Part shown: positions 47,411-56,254 of the stretch, piece after piece
How the letters are laid out: every line of letters begins with the position of its first letter
Numbering within the stretch: position 1 is the stretch's first letter
Assembly (NCBI RefSeq): GCF_904846685.1
Contig: NZ_CAJHBQ010000001.1
Coordinates: 1,364,001 to 1,428,000 of the forward strand
Direction of reading: 5' to 3'
Source of the DNA: Psychrobacter submarinus
GTDB taxonomy: Bacteria; Pseudomonadota; Gammaproteobacteria; Pseudomonadales; Moraxellaceae
Length of the DNA stretch: 64,000 nucleotides
Translations under genes and position numbers: made by a program
The notes under the pieces: model-generated
Seen by the model: only the letters and a program-made list of their open reading frames with translations
The model's database searches: none
What the model was told of the DNA's origin: nothing

Positions 47411-48241
47411 TTACTTTATTTTATTGTGATTCCAAGTTTCTAATATAAAGAGTGCTAAGCTGTGAGCAGAGTTTACCGCCAATCTAGCATGTCGTGGTTC
47501 AGGCTTATACATCTTTCTACCTTGTCCATGCGCTGAACTTCCATGTGTCCTTAACGCAGATATCCCATCCACAATTGAATACAGACCAGATATTACCTTT
47601 TTCAAGTCATCGTCCTGTAGTTTACTAGGGTCAAAATTCAAATCTTGGCTAACTACTTTCCATAAGAATCTTAAAGTTTGCTTACTTGGCATGGATAGTT
47701 GTTCGTCATCTATATAAACCTTACAAATAGATTCTAGAATATTACAAGCAGCAGATATAGCTTCTAATGGTTCACTATCAACACTTTTCAATGCTCTTTC
47801 AAACTCTAAGTTTATAGCTGGAATATCTTTTTCTTGAATTAAATCCTTTAAGTTTTGACTTGAAACTGTGCTTCCAACAATAATATTGCCACCTCTAACA
47901 TAAGTTAAATTATACCTAGATAATATCTTAATTAATTTTTCTTTAAAAACCTGATTTTCTTTCAGCCGATTTTTAGCATAGGTATCAAAAAAAGATATCT
48001 CATCCTCTTCGGGAAGCTCCATATATTTTTCTAATAACTTACCTAGTACAACTAAGGGCTTAGGCGACTCTTTATTGACTCTTAATAACCACTCTTGAAC
48101 CTTTGCATTTTTATTACCTTCAGGTGATTCACCTGGTGCATCAGCATACAAAAACAAACTGTTTAAAGTAGCATGTGTTTCTAAATCAGGTAGGTTGTCT
48201 GCTAATACTGAAATAATTGGACGGGGTATTTCTGTTCTCAT
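47411..48241 (-). CDS. Abortive-infection family protein (Abi_C-like)
   Basis: A 276-residue soluble protein. The C-terminal half (about 155-270) resembles the Abi_C domain: LEAISAACNILESICKVYI, a helical middle, then GISALRTHGSSAHGQGR. The last contains R-x6-H, the spacing of HEPN ribonuclease motifs. The N-terminal half is helical and unassigned, with YVRGGNIIVG and FFDTYAKNRL. The gene is AT-rich compared with neighbours outside the cluster. It lies 32 bases after the two-helix membrane protein gene. A role as a growth-arrest effector in defence is inferred from family and position. Confidence 0.8.
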   Translation of the reverse strand: MRTEIPRPIISVLADNLPDLETHATLNSLFLYADAPGESPEGNKNAKVQEWLLRVNKESPKPLVVLGKLLEKYMELPEEDEISFFDTYAKNRLKENQVFKEKLIKILSRYNLTYVRGGNIIVGSTVSSQNLKDLIQEKDIPAINLEFERALKSVDSEPLEAISAACNILESICKVYIDDEQLSMPSKQTLRFLWKVVSQDLNFDPSKLQDDDLKKVISGLYSIVDGISALRTHGSSAHGQGRKMYKPEPRHARLAVNSAHSLALFILETWNHNKIK

Positions 48242-48273
48242 ACTATTACCTAATCTTGAATAGCTAAAATTAC

Positions 48274-48810
48274 TTACTTTGAAAAGAAGGGATAAGCTAT
48301 ACCAATTATAGTTACCAAAATACTAATTATCGTCAAAGCCATATTTAGTTTTTTACTGAACTGACTTTTAGCTTCAAGTATCTTAATATTGTAGGCAAGA
48401 TTTGATAAGACCGTTTGCTGGGGTTCATCTAAAACTTTTTTTAAGGCTTTAACTTGTACTGAGATTGGTTGTGAAATATCGTTATATATTTCGTCTGAAT
48501 TATAATCTGCGTATACTTTCTTGAAATAGTTGAGTTTTTCATTATTTTCTGAATTTTCGTGGATATGACTCAATATATGTCTTATCAGTAACTTAAGATA
48601 CTTAGTTTCTATACGTTTATCTCTTAATAAAACCTCTAACAAATCAATATCATATCTTTCATAGTCTTGATTGTCCGCTATTTTTTCTGCTAATTTCTTT
48701 GCTTTTAATTGTTGATACATTTCACTTGCAAAAAAGGGAATAAATAGACCAAACATCACTGCCATTAGCAGATAACTGACATAACTAATTAATTCTAACC
48801 AACTTCCCAT
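48274..48810 (-). CDS. Two-helix membrane protein of unknown function
   Basis: 178 residues. One helix lies at about 5-27 (ISYVSYLLMAVMFGLFIPFF) and another at about 155-175 (ALTIISILVTIIGIAYPFF). Between them are some 125 charged, mostly helical residues rich in Lys, Asp, Glu and Asn. I recognise no domain. Two sampled 60-base lines in the gene (48301 and 48541) have 15 G+C each, far below the core genes. It lies 9 bases after the macro-domain gene, so co-translation in the operon is likely. A membrane-acting effector or sensor is a guess from context only. Confidence 0.75.
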   Translation of the reverse strand: MGSWLELISYVSYLLMAVMFGLFIPFFASEMYQQLKAKKLAEKIADNQDYERYDIDLLEVLLRDKRIETKYLKLLIRHILSHIHENSENNEKLNYFKKVYADYNSDEIYNDISQPISVQVKALKKVLDEPQQTVLSNLAYNIKILEAKSQFSKKLNMALTIISILVTIIGIAYPFFSK

Positions 48811-48819
48811 TATATACCC

Positions 48820-49278
48820 TTACGATACCAACGGTTCAAAAACCAAAATCTCAACACCATCCAAATCACCTAAAGCTTGCTCAATCTTAGGTTTAACCGC
48901 TTGCCAGTCTAGACCACCATTGCCTGCGCCAAGTGCTGGAATGGCGATAGATTTCACCTCATTTTCAATAATGAAGCGCCGTAAATCTTGCAAACCTTCT
49001 TCAATCCAAATCATCTGTGACGGATTGCGCCAATGCTGTTTAGTAGGAAAGTTAACTATCCATTTTGCGCCTATCAATTCATTAGTGTTGGTGACAAACA
49101 TTTTACCTGTTTGTACTTCACCTGATTTACAAGCCTGAGCATATTCTTGCATATTTTTAGGAAAGCATTTTTTGAAAATCAGCGCAATGCCTTTACCCAT
49201 AACGCCTACTGTATTAACAGTATTTACAAGCGTTTCGACGTCCGCATCTAATAAATTTCCGCTAGTATAATAAATCAT
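48820..49278 (-). CDS. DarG-like macro-domain protein
   Basis: A single macro domain of 152 residues, starting [19 protein letters not shown]. It has the ADP-ribose-binding stretches [19 protein letters not shown] and [12 protein letters not shown]. The [11 protein letters not shown] stretch is typical of the DarG group, which removes ADP-ribose from DNA, but neither the DarG C-terminal domain nor a DarT toxin is present nearby. The ATG at 49278 is chosen because GGGGTGGG precedes it; an upstream ATG at 49302 would overlap mod. It lies 14 bases after the mod stop codon. Confidence 0.88.
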   Translation of the reverse strand: MIYYTSGNLLDADVETLVNTVNTVGVMGKGIALIFKKCFPKNMQEYAQACKSGEVQTGKMFVTNTNELIGAKWIVNFPTKQHWRNPSQMIWIEEGLQDLRRFIIENEVKSIAIPALGAGNGGLDWQAVKPKIEQALGDLDGVEILVFEPLVS

Positions 49279-49292
49279 AATAATCCCACCCC

Positions 49293-51248
49293 CTAAACAC
49301 ACCCAACCACAAGCCCTGCATCCTCAAACTGCAACACGATATTCGCTTTGTTAGCGTCATCGCTAAAGGCGCGATCCATAATCAACGTTTTATTGGGAGC
49401 GCGCGCAATGATTTGTGTGGCTTTGCTAGTGGTCATATCGTCTAAGACGATCGCTAGGCGCATTGCCGTGTCGGTAGTATTTTCTGACGCTTTACTATTA
49501 AACAAACTTTGATTCAGCGCATCGTTTTGGGTGACCAGATAATAGCCGTCGACCTCTATAACATCTGCGGTCAAGGTATAGCCTTCTTTGAGCATCAGCT
49601 CGGTAATGATACCGTCAGTGGTGGCATTATCAACGATAGGGTCAAGGTGTTTTTCTAACTGCGCCATTAGGCTGTCGGCATCGTAACTGGCAGGCTGTTG
49701 CCACGGGATAAAGTTACTGTCGGCAAGTTTGTACGCCTTAAAACCAAAATCCAGCGCCTTGCTATCGACGGATTCAGGCAGCTCGGAGGTAATATGAGCA
49801 GCGGCACGGCGAATACGCTCTTTGGATATCTCGGCGATATTAGGCGGCATATTATTGTTAATGCAAAATTCATAAGCGCTTTGATTATCTTTGGCATCAA
49901 TGACTTCGGGGATTTGTACCATAATAAACTTGCGCTTACCTGCTTTGCCATTTTCTGCATCTTCAGCATTTAACGCCATAACCGCGTGAGCGGTGGTTGA
50001 AGAACCTGCGAAGAAATCAAGGATGATATCATCAGAACTAGATGAAATTTTCATTGCTCTTTGTATTAATCGTATTGGCTTAGGATGGTCAAATATTTTC
50101 TCACCCATTAGTTTTCTTAACTCTTGAGTAGCTGACTGTGTATGACCGACATCCTTATAACCCCATAAAGAAATTGGTACAACACCGTCGTTTGTTTCTG
50201 TTAGAAACTTCTTAACAGAAGGTACATTACTACCATCTTTACCAAACCAAATTCTATTATCTTTAATCAACTTTTCTAAGTTTTCTTCACTCGTATTCCA
50301 ACATCTTCCTTGGGGCGGACTGACAACACGACCTGATGGTGTTGTTATCTCATAGTCGTAATCTTGATTGTAGGTAGCAACAGACAAGTCAGAACTTTTC
50401 CAGACTCCTCTTTTATCGTCATCTGGATTTTTATATCTTTTTATCTGTTCCTCATTTAAAGGCAGTAAATTTCTCTCAAAATTATTCAAACTTCTGGCAT
50501 AACAGAGTATTTGTTCATGATTTAATGAAAAGTAGGTAGCATCATTTTGAGGTGAATACTTTTTTTGCCAAACGATTTCAGCTACAAAATTCTCCTCGCC
50601 AAATATCTCATCCATCAGCAAGCGCAAATTTGCCACTTCATTGTCATCTATCGACACAAAGATAACGCCATCTTCACGCAGCAAGCTCTTTGCCAGTGCC
50701 AGCCTTGGATACATCATATTTAGCCAATTGCTATGATACTGACCGTTTTCTTTTCGATTTGATTGCATCCCGTCGCTATGAGTGAGATTACCGTCTTCAT
50801 CGGTTTGCCCTGCTCGCGCCTTATAGTCCGCAATGCTCTCGCTAAAATCATCGGCATAGACAAAGCGGTCATTACCCGTATTGTATGGCGGGTCGATATA
50901 TATCATCTTGATACCGCTGTGATAGCTCTTTTGTAGTATCTTTAGCACCGCCAGATTATCACCTTCGATAAATAGATTTTGCGAGGTATCAAAATTGACT
51001 GATTCATCAGGCTCTGGCACTAGCGTCTGACTGGTTGGAGTTTTTAGCTCACGATACACCTGATGCTTGCCCGCCCAGCTTAGTCCATACGCCTCTTGCG
51101 CGGGTGCAATATTCTGCTCAGATAACAGCGCGGTGAGTTTATGGATATCAAGCTGACCTTCACTAAATGCTTCTGGCATTATCTGCTTGAGCTGTGCAAG
51201 AGTTATATCTTGAGGAGTTTGACTGGTAGGATGTATCGGATTACTCAT
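49293..51248 (-). CDS. mod: Type III DNA methyltransferase Mod subunit
   Basis: A 651-residue adenine methyltransferase of the beta class. Motif [11 protein letters not shown] is at 119-127 and comes before motif [13 protein letters not shown] near 410. The region between about 215 and 405, the target-recognition part, is more AT-rich at DNA level than the catalytic ends. Mod gives the system its sequence specificity and works with Res. It is first of five genes on the minus strand. I see no simple-sequence repeat that would make it phase-variable. The recognised sequence cannot be predicted. Confidence 0.95.
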   Translation of the reverse strand: MSNPIHPTSQTPQDITLAQLKQIMPEAFSEGQLDIHKLTALLSEQNIAPAQEAYGLSWAGKHQVYRELKTPTSQTLVPEPDESVNFDTSQNLFIEGDNLAVLKILQKSYHSGIKMIYIDPPYNTGNDRFVYADDFSESIADYKARAGQTDEDGNLTHSDGMQSNRKENGQYHSNWLNMMYPRLALAKSLLREDGVIFVSIDDNEVANLRLLMDEIFGEENFVAEIVWQKKYSPQNDATYFSLNHEQILCYARSLNNFERNLLPLNEEQIKRYKNPDDDKRGVWKSSDLSVATYNQDYDYEITTPSGRVVSPPQGRCWNTSEENLEKLIKDNRIWFGKDGSNVPSVKKFLTETNDGVVPISLWGYKDVGHTQSATQELRKLMGEKIFDHPKPIRLIQRAMKISSSSDDIILDFFAGSSTTAHAVMALNAEDAENGKAGKRKFIMVQIPEVIDAKDNQSAYEFCINNNMPPNIAEISKERIRRAAAHITSELPESVDSKALDFGFKAYKLADSNFIPWQQPASYDADSLMAQLEKHLDPIVDNATTDGIITELMLKEGYTLTADVIEVDGYYLVTQNDALNQSLFNSKASENTTDTAMRLAIVLDDMTTSKATQIIARAPNKTLIMDRAFSDDANKANIVLQFEDAGLVVGCV

Positions 51249-51527
51249 AGTTGCGGCTACACTGTTCGTGAAAGGACAAGATGATTAAAGTATAGAAGTT
51301 AGCATCGGGACAGTATAGCAATAGCACTATGGATAGTGCGACTTTTTCGGCTATTCAGACGACAGCAAATGACGTGACAAAAAACTCAGTTCTCATGTAA
51401 TAACCTCACCCCTACGTCAGCTTATCGTAACCAAGCCATGCTCGTACTTTTCTTTATTATCGATATTGGTTACTCTAATTAAATCTTTGATTTTATGCTC
51501 TGTTTTTCACCTTTACAGGATATCTCC

Positions 51528-53021
51528 ATGCGTTTGACTCAGCTCTCCACCCTCTCTCTATTGACCGCTGCTATTGGTCTTAGCCTTACTAGCACCGCGC
51601 AGGCCGCTCGTCCGCCTGCACCTGACTTGTCTAATAGCGAATTTCAGCAGTGCTTAGATGGACTCAAAAACTCCAGTAAATTTCGTAGTGTCGATAGCTT
51701 CACCTTTAATAACTACCGCCCAAGCCAGCCTGATCCGAGCGTGATTCAATCGCTGAACTATCAGCCTGAGTTTCAAAAAGACGTTTGGGACTATTTATCC
51801 GCGCTAGTGGATAAAGAGCGCGTTGAAGACGGTATCCGTGCCAAACACCAATGGCGTGATACGCTGCGCCAAATCGAGTCGCGTTATGGCGTAAAAGCGG
51901 AGCATGTACTCGGCGTTTGGGGTGTTGAGTCCAATTTTGGCCAGACTTTAGGCAAAAAGCCTTTGTTTGAATCCTTAGCGACGCTGTCTTGTTTTGATCG
52001 TCGTCAAAGCTACTTCCAAGGTGAGTTTGCCAATGCACTCAAAATCGTGCAGCGCGGTGATATTGCGCCAAATGATATGACCGGTTCTTGGGCGGGCGCA
52101 TTTGGGCAGACGCAGTTTATGCCGAGTACCTTTTTAGAGCTGGCAGTTGATTTTGATGGTGATGGTCGCCGCGACCTCGTCAATAGCGTGCCGGATGCAC
52201 TCGCTTCTACGGCTAACTTTTTGGATAACCGTGGCTATCGCACAGGCGAGCCGTGGGGTTATGAAGTCAAGCTACCTGATGGTTACTGGGCAGCATCAGA
52301 CCGTAAGAACAAAAAATCGATGAGCCATTGGCGTAATCAAGGGTTGACCCTAGCTGATGGTCGTCCACTGCCTTACGATTTAAATAGCGCCGGATTACTC
52401 TTGCCAGCCGGTATCGATGGACCCGCTTTTTTAGTCGGCAAAAACTTTGATACTTTTTATTCGTACAACGCCTCAGAGAACTATGCCTTAGCGATTGCCC
52501 ACTTATCTGACTTGATCACGCGTGAGGACAGTAGCAAAACTGACTTTATCACCGCTTGGCCGACCGACGATCCAGGTATCAGCCGTCAACAAGCCAAAGA
52601 CATCCAGCAAGCGCTACTAGACGCAGGTTATGATATTGGCGGCGTTGATGGGATTATCGGAGATAATACCCGAACCGCGATTCAGCAATATCAAACCAGC
52701 CGCGGTATCTTCCCTGCTGATGGCCGCGCCGGTCAGAAGTTTTATCGTACCATCATTGGCAGTGCCGCCCCTCGCCAAAGCCAGTATGGTAATCAATATG
52801 GCCAACCAGTCGGCAATCCGTCTATCAATAGTCAGCCTTTAAATCCAGCACCTGCCGATCGTATGGGTCAGCTGATTCAGCGGCAGACGACCACGCCTAA
52901 TGTTTACTCCCCGCAGCCTTCTGTGCAAAGAACGATACAGCCTGCTAGTAACAATGGTAATATCCGCTATCGCCGAGTGACTAATAGTGATGGCAGCGTA
53001 CGTCTTGAGCGTATTAACTAA
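51528..53021 (+). CDS. Lytic murein transglycosylase (MltB-like) with PG-binding domain
   Basis: A roughly 497-residue exported enzyme cleaving the glycan backbone of peptidoglycan. A signal peptide ends in STAQAA; no lipobox cysteine is present, so it should be soluble in the periplasm. The SLT_2 domain includes GVWGVESNFGQTLGKKP with the catalytic Glu, AGAFGQTQFMPSTFL and DFDGDGRRDL. A C-terminal PG_binding_1 repeat (SRQQAKDIQQALLDAGYDIG) follows, then a Gln/Pro/Asn-rich tail. I chose the ATG at 51528, which has AGGA 7 bases upstream and begins the signal peptide. Confidence 0.92.
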   Translation: MRLTQLSTLSLLTAAIGLSLTSTAQAARPPAPDLSNSEFQQCLDGLKNSSKFRSVDSFTFNNYRPSQPDPSVIQSLNYQPEFQKDVWDYLSALVDKERVEDGIRAKHQWRDTLRQIESRYGVKAEHVLGVWGVESNFGQTLGKKPLFESLATLSCFDRRQSYFQGEFANALKIVQRGDIAPNDMTGSWAGAFGQTQFMPSTFLELAVDFDGDGRRDLVNSVPDALASTANFLDNRGYRTGEPWGYEVKLPDGYWAASDRKNKKSMSHWRNQGLTLADGRPLPYDLNSAGLLLPAGIDGPAFLVGKNFDTFYSYNASENYALAIAHLSDLITREDSSKTDFITAWPTDDPGISRQQAKDIQQALLDAGYDIGGVDGIIGDNTRTAIQQYQTSRGIFPADGRAGQKFYRTIIGSAAPRQSQYGNQYGQPVGNPSINSQPLNPAPADRMGQLIQRQTTTPNVYSPQPSVQRTIQPASNNGNIRYRRVTNSDGSVRLERIN

Positions 53022-53047
53022 ACCCTATTAGACTTTAGACTGACATA

Positions 53048-53079
53048 AAAAAACCACATCAAGTTGATGTGGTTTTTTT
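53048..53079. terminator. Bidirectional terminator
   Basis: The perfect palindrome aaaccacatcaagttgatgt, completed by ggttt, has A-tracts before and T-tracts after. It lies between convergent genes. Confidence 0.9.
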
Positions 53080-53098
53080 AACTATTAGATATTGTCGT

Positions 53099-53398
53099 TT
53101 ATACAATAGGCGGTGGATTAGGCTCGCCATTATCGCCGCCCCAGTTTTCACGAGCTTTGTCATCGAGATCAGCAGGTGTTTTTGGCTCCCACTTGCCGTT
53201 TTCTTTCCAAGTGTCATCGCCCCAATCTTCATCTTCTTCCTTTCTATCCAAGTCCTTATAGGCTTGACTCGGGTCGATACCGCGGCGCTTCATATCAGCG
53301 ACTTGCTCTTCTAGCGTGCGAAACTGATCGGCATCATGCATGGCTTTTTCTAACCCATCAATCTCATGCTTTAGTTCATCACTTTTTGAGTTGCTCAT
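53099..53398 (-). CDS. Small acidic hypothetical protein
   Basis: 99 residues, MSNSKSDELKHEIDGLEKAM onward. A predicted coiled-coil of about 35 residues is followed by an acidic, Trp-bearing tail (EEDEDWGDDTWKENGKWEP) and a proline-rich end. There are no membrane segments or cysteines. The start at 53398 has a strong AAGGAG 8 bases upstream, which supports a real gene. The family is not recognised. Confidence 0.75.
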   Translation of the reverse strand: MSNSKSDELKHEIDGLEKAMHDADQFRTLEEQVADMKRRGIDPSQAYKDLDRKEEDEDWGDDTWKENGKWEPKTPADLDDKARENWGGDNGEPNPPPIV

Positions 53399-53792
53399 TA
53401 TGCTCTCCTTAATCAAGTAAAAATCAAGTAAATAATTTACAGAATATATCGTATAAGACTTGCGTCTATTTATACTAAATAGTCATCAGACCTTATTTTA
53501 TTATTCTTATATTTATAACAGCTACTTAATACAATCATTCCATACGATCATTTAATACGATTGTTTAATAACAGCTATTTCGTCCAACAGTCATTCCTAT
53601 TATTATGAATATAGACAAGTTTAACAAGCGTTGGCACGTATGCTTTGTATTACGAAACGTAGCTCTGCTCAACTCTATTGCAATGTTAACGAATGCTTAG
53701 CGGTATTTTTCGGTGATAAGAGGTGTTATAGACGATAGGATCTTGTGCGGAATGCCGATAAGCGGCGCGTGCTAATCTTGAGTAGAGGAGTG
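53399..53792. other. Intergenic region
   Basis: About 390 AT-rich bases between the small acidic protein gene and the next minus-strand gene. It holds short direct repeats (aatcaagtaaa twice near 53413-53433; acgat-containing repeats near 53540-53570). No gene is recognised. Confidence 0.4.
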
Positions 53793-54797
53793 TTATCTAT
53801 CCTTATCGTTGGCTTTATTTTCTGCTAATAACTTTTTGGCGTAAAAAGTCAGACTCCACAGCTCCTTCGTAGAGCGCACCCCAGAGCCAGCGCTTTTTAT
53901 CTGAATCCAGTTGGCGGCTACTAGTAGTCGTTGCAGCTTATCTAAATCGCTCTTTATAATCTGACAGCGAGCGACAGCATGAACTTTAGGCATGAGCCGT
54001 TTGATATCACGCTCAGCCTTAGCAGCAATTAACCGGTTGAATTGACTTTGCAGACCATAACTTGAAAAAACAGCAGGCAGGCCGCCTAAAGCTAGCAAAA
54101 CATCTTGCCAAGTGAGCGACATGGTCATCATAACGTCAGTTAAATTACCATCCTCGTAGGCTTGAGCGCTGTACTCGATATCGAAAGCTGCGCTCGGCTC
54201 GATCATTGTAGTGACTCTATCGCTAGCTTCATAACGGTTATTAGTCTGGCGACGAGCACTTGCTAGATGACCTGCTTGAGGGTTTAAACTTCCTTGAGTA
54301 TTCGCCGCCGTGCTACTATCAAGGTCCCTAACCTTTATCCACTCTGGCGCTAAATTCGACTTTTCTATCATATCAGCGTGTATATTATGTAATAGCTGCT
54401 TAATGTCTGTATTGTCGTCATAATAGTGCACCTGATTGTTTTTTTGCTCTACCATACGAATAAAACCTTTGAGGGACTCACTGACCACGTCCGGATCATA
54501 ATGTCTTTTTATGAGCGTCATCATAGGCTTGATACAAGCCTTGGCATTGAAGTAACTCAAGTGCATTTGACTAAACCCGGTATTTTGCACCGCGCCATAG
54601 CTATCGCCAATCACCATCAGTACATAATCACAAGCATCAACGCATTGCCGACCGTATAACGCTGACTGTGATAGATGCGTTGAGAGATCATACGTCAGAA
54701 ATGCTCGCGACTGAAAAAACACTGCCAAACTATCCAAAATCAGGGGCTGACTGTGGGCAACGCAGATAACATGAATGTGATATCGACGGTTTGACAA
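53793..54797 (-). CDS. DUF4062-like N-terminal domain protein
   Basis: A 334-residue soluble protein. The first 160 residues resemble DUF4062: an opening strand HIHVICVAHSQ, then CDYVLMVIGDSYGAVQNTGFSQMHLSYFNAKA and a PMMTLIKRH strand, the Rossmann-like arrangement of that family. The C-terminal part (about 175-330) is helical and not recognised. DUF4062 domains are often found in signalling or NLR-like proteins, but this one lacks an NTPase. It stands alone, 167 bases downstream of murI on the same strand. Function unknown. Confidence 0.6.
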   Translation of the reverse strand: MSNRRYHIHVICVAHSQPLILDSLAVFFQSRAFLTYDLSTHLSQSALYGRQCVDACDYVLMVIGDSYGAVQNTGFSQMHLSYFNAKACIKPMMTLIKRHYDPDVVSESLKGFIRMVEQKNNQVHYYDDNTDIKQLLHNIHADMIEKSNLAPEWIKVRDLDSSTAANTQGSLNPQAGHLASARRQTNNRYEASDRVTTMIEPSAAFDIEYSAQAYEDGNLTDVMMTMSLTWQDVLLALGGLPAVFSSYGLQSQFNRLIAAKAERDIKRLMPKVHAVARCQIIKSDLDKLQRLLVAANWIQIKSAGSGVRSTKELWSLTFYAKKLLAENKANDKDR

Positions 54798-54964
54798 AGT
54801 GACCTCTACAGTATTTAGCGATGCTCATGCTCTCACTTATGCTTGCAATCATACTTGCTACTTGCACAGTGTCTAAACACAGCTTTATTATTATATATTT
54901 ATCCTAACACAATACGGTTAGGCGTTTTTTCAATACTCAACCGAGTTTTTAGATATTTTTCTTG

Positions 54965-55795
54965 TTAGGCGACGTATTGAATATTGATGCGCTCACCAAG
55001 CAGGCGCTTGATAACTTGACCCAAAGTCTCATCATACTTACTGGCATAAAGCATTAATGCGTTGTTCATCTCAGTGTTATCTGACGCCGCTAACAGCTGT
55101 TTTTCTATTAGCAAGGATCGCACTCGAGCAGCGATTGCCTGTCCTGAATCTACTACCGTAATCGGCAGCTGTTGCTCAGCTATCGCTTGCAACAAAAATT
55201 CCTTAAAAAAGGGATAGTGCGTACAGCCTAGCACTAAATAGTCAATACCGTCATCAGCCAATTGCTGTAGCTGTTGCCGCAAGCGAAGAGCCGTTGGCGA
55301 GATGATAGGCATCCCCGCCTCAACCCACGGCACTAATTCTGGATCGAAGTATTTGCTCACTGCTATGTTGTTTGGCTTAGCCACCTCTTTGATGACTTGA
55401 TTGAGTAAAATCCCTTCAAGAGTCGCTTTGGTTGCCATAACAGCGACACGGCCGCTAAGGCTACCTAACACCGCAGGCTTGAGCGCTGGTACTAACCCTA
55501 CGATAGGTATCTGCGGGTAGCGCTCGCGGGCTGTCGTCAGCGCATGCGCAGACGCGCTATTGCAAGCGATGACGATAATCTTGCAGCCTTGCTCATATAA
55601 CCAATGCACTGCGGTTAGCGTCAACGCTTGGATATCTTGGCTGTCGCGATTACCATACGGGACGTGCTTGGTATCGGCATAATACAAATAACGCTCGGCA
55701 GGGAGCTGCTGAGCCAAATGCAGATACACAGACAAGCCGCCTATACCTGAATCAAAGACGCCTATTGGTGCTTCATTAAGAGCTTGATTTGACAT
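54965..55795 (-). CDS. murI: Glutamate racemase
   Basis: A cofactor-independent racemase that provides D-glutamate for peptidoglycan. Family motifs are APIGVFDSGIGGLSVY, YYADTKHVPYGNR, ACNSASAHAL (first catalytic Cys), VPALKPAV and LVLGCTHYPFF (second catalytic Cys). Both cysteines are present. The frame is open 60 codons upstream, to a GTG at 55975. The ATG at 55795 begins 9 residues before the conserved core and gives 276 residues, the family's usual size; the true start is uncertain. Confidence 0.93.
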   Translation of the reverse strand: MSNQALNEAPIGVFDSGIGGLSVYLHLAQQLPAERYLYYADTKHVPYGNRDSQDIQALTLTAVHWLYEQGCKIIVIACNSASAHALTTARERYPQIPIVGLVPALKPAVLGSLSGRVAVMATKATLEGILLNQVIKEVAKPNNIAVSKYFDPELVPWVEAGMPIISPTALRLRQQLQQLADDGIDYLVLGCTHYPFFKEFLLQAIAEQQLPITVVDSGQAIAARVRSLLIEKQLLAASDNTEMNNALMLYASKYDETLGQVIKRLLGERINIQYVA

Positions 55796-56184
55796 ATGCT
55801 CTGGTACGCAAGTTGAGGCCGCGTTTAGCGCATTATCCATCTTATTTATAGTACGAGCATTGCTTAGCTCGCCATTAGATGCTGCTTGGTTATTCATTTT
55901 GGCCATATTGTTTTTATAAATAGTATTATCGATAGGGAACTTTAAGCCGGAACTTATAGCGGCGTCATTTATCACTCGCCTTTGATATGCTCAAGTCGCC
56001 TCATAGCTTAACTATCGCCGGTTATCTATATCCTAGTGTACTGGCACTTTTATCAGATGAAGAGTATATACTAGATAACGATGATTTATTCTCAATCTCG
56101 ACAAAACATAGTGAGTAGAGGATGAAATGAGTTTTGGGTCTTATAAATATTACTCACAAGCGGTAAAAGCTGGAAACTAGACTA

Positions 56185-56240
56185 AGCCTTTATAGTGCTG
56201 ACCTTTAAAGTACTAGCCTTTATAGCACTAGCCGCTATAG
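56185..56240. repeat. Degenerate short tandem repeat
   Basis: Four imperfect units of about 14-16 bases of the type gcctttatagtgctga, cctttaaagtacta, gcctttatagcacta and gccgctatag stand just after the stop of the DUF1285 gene. No function is visible. Confidence 0.5.
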
Positions 56241-56254
56241 TTTAATTATTCATC

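Noticed and set aside
49293-51248. Phase variation of mod by simple-sequence repeats, as in Moraxella and Haemophilus
   Set aside because: I looked through the gene and found no homopolymer longer than about seven bases and no tetra- or pentanucleotide tract.
53540-53580. Short repeats considered as a possible CRISPR or iteron array
   Set aside because: The units are too short and irregular, with no spacers and no cas or rep genes in the window.
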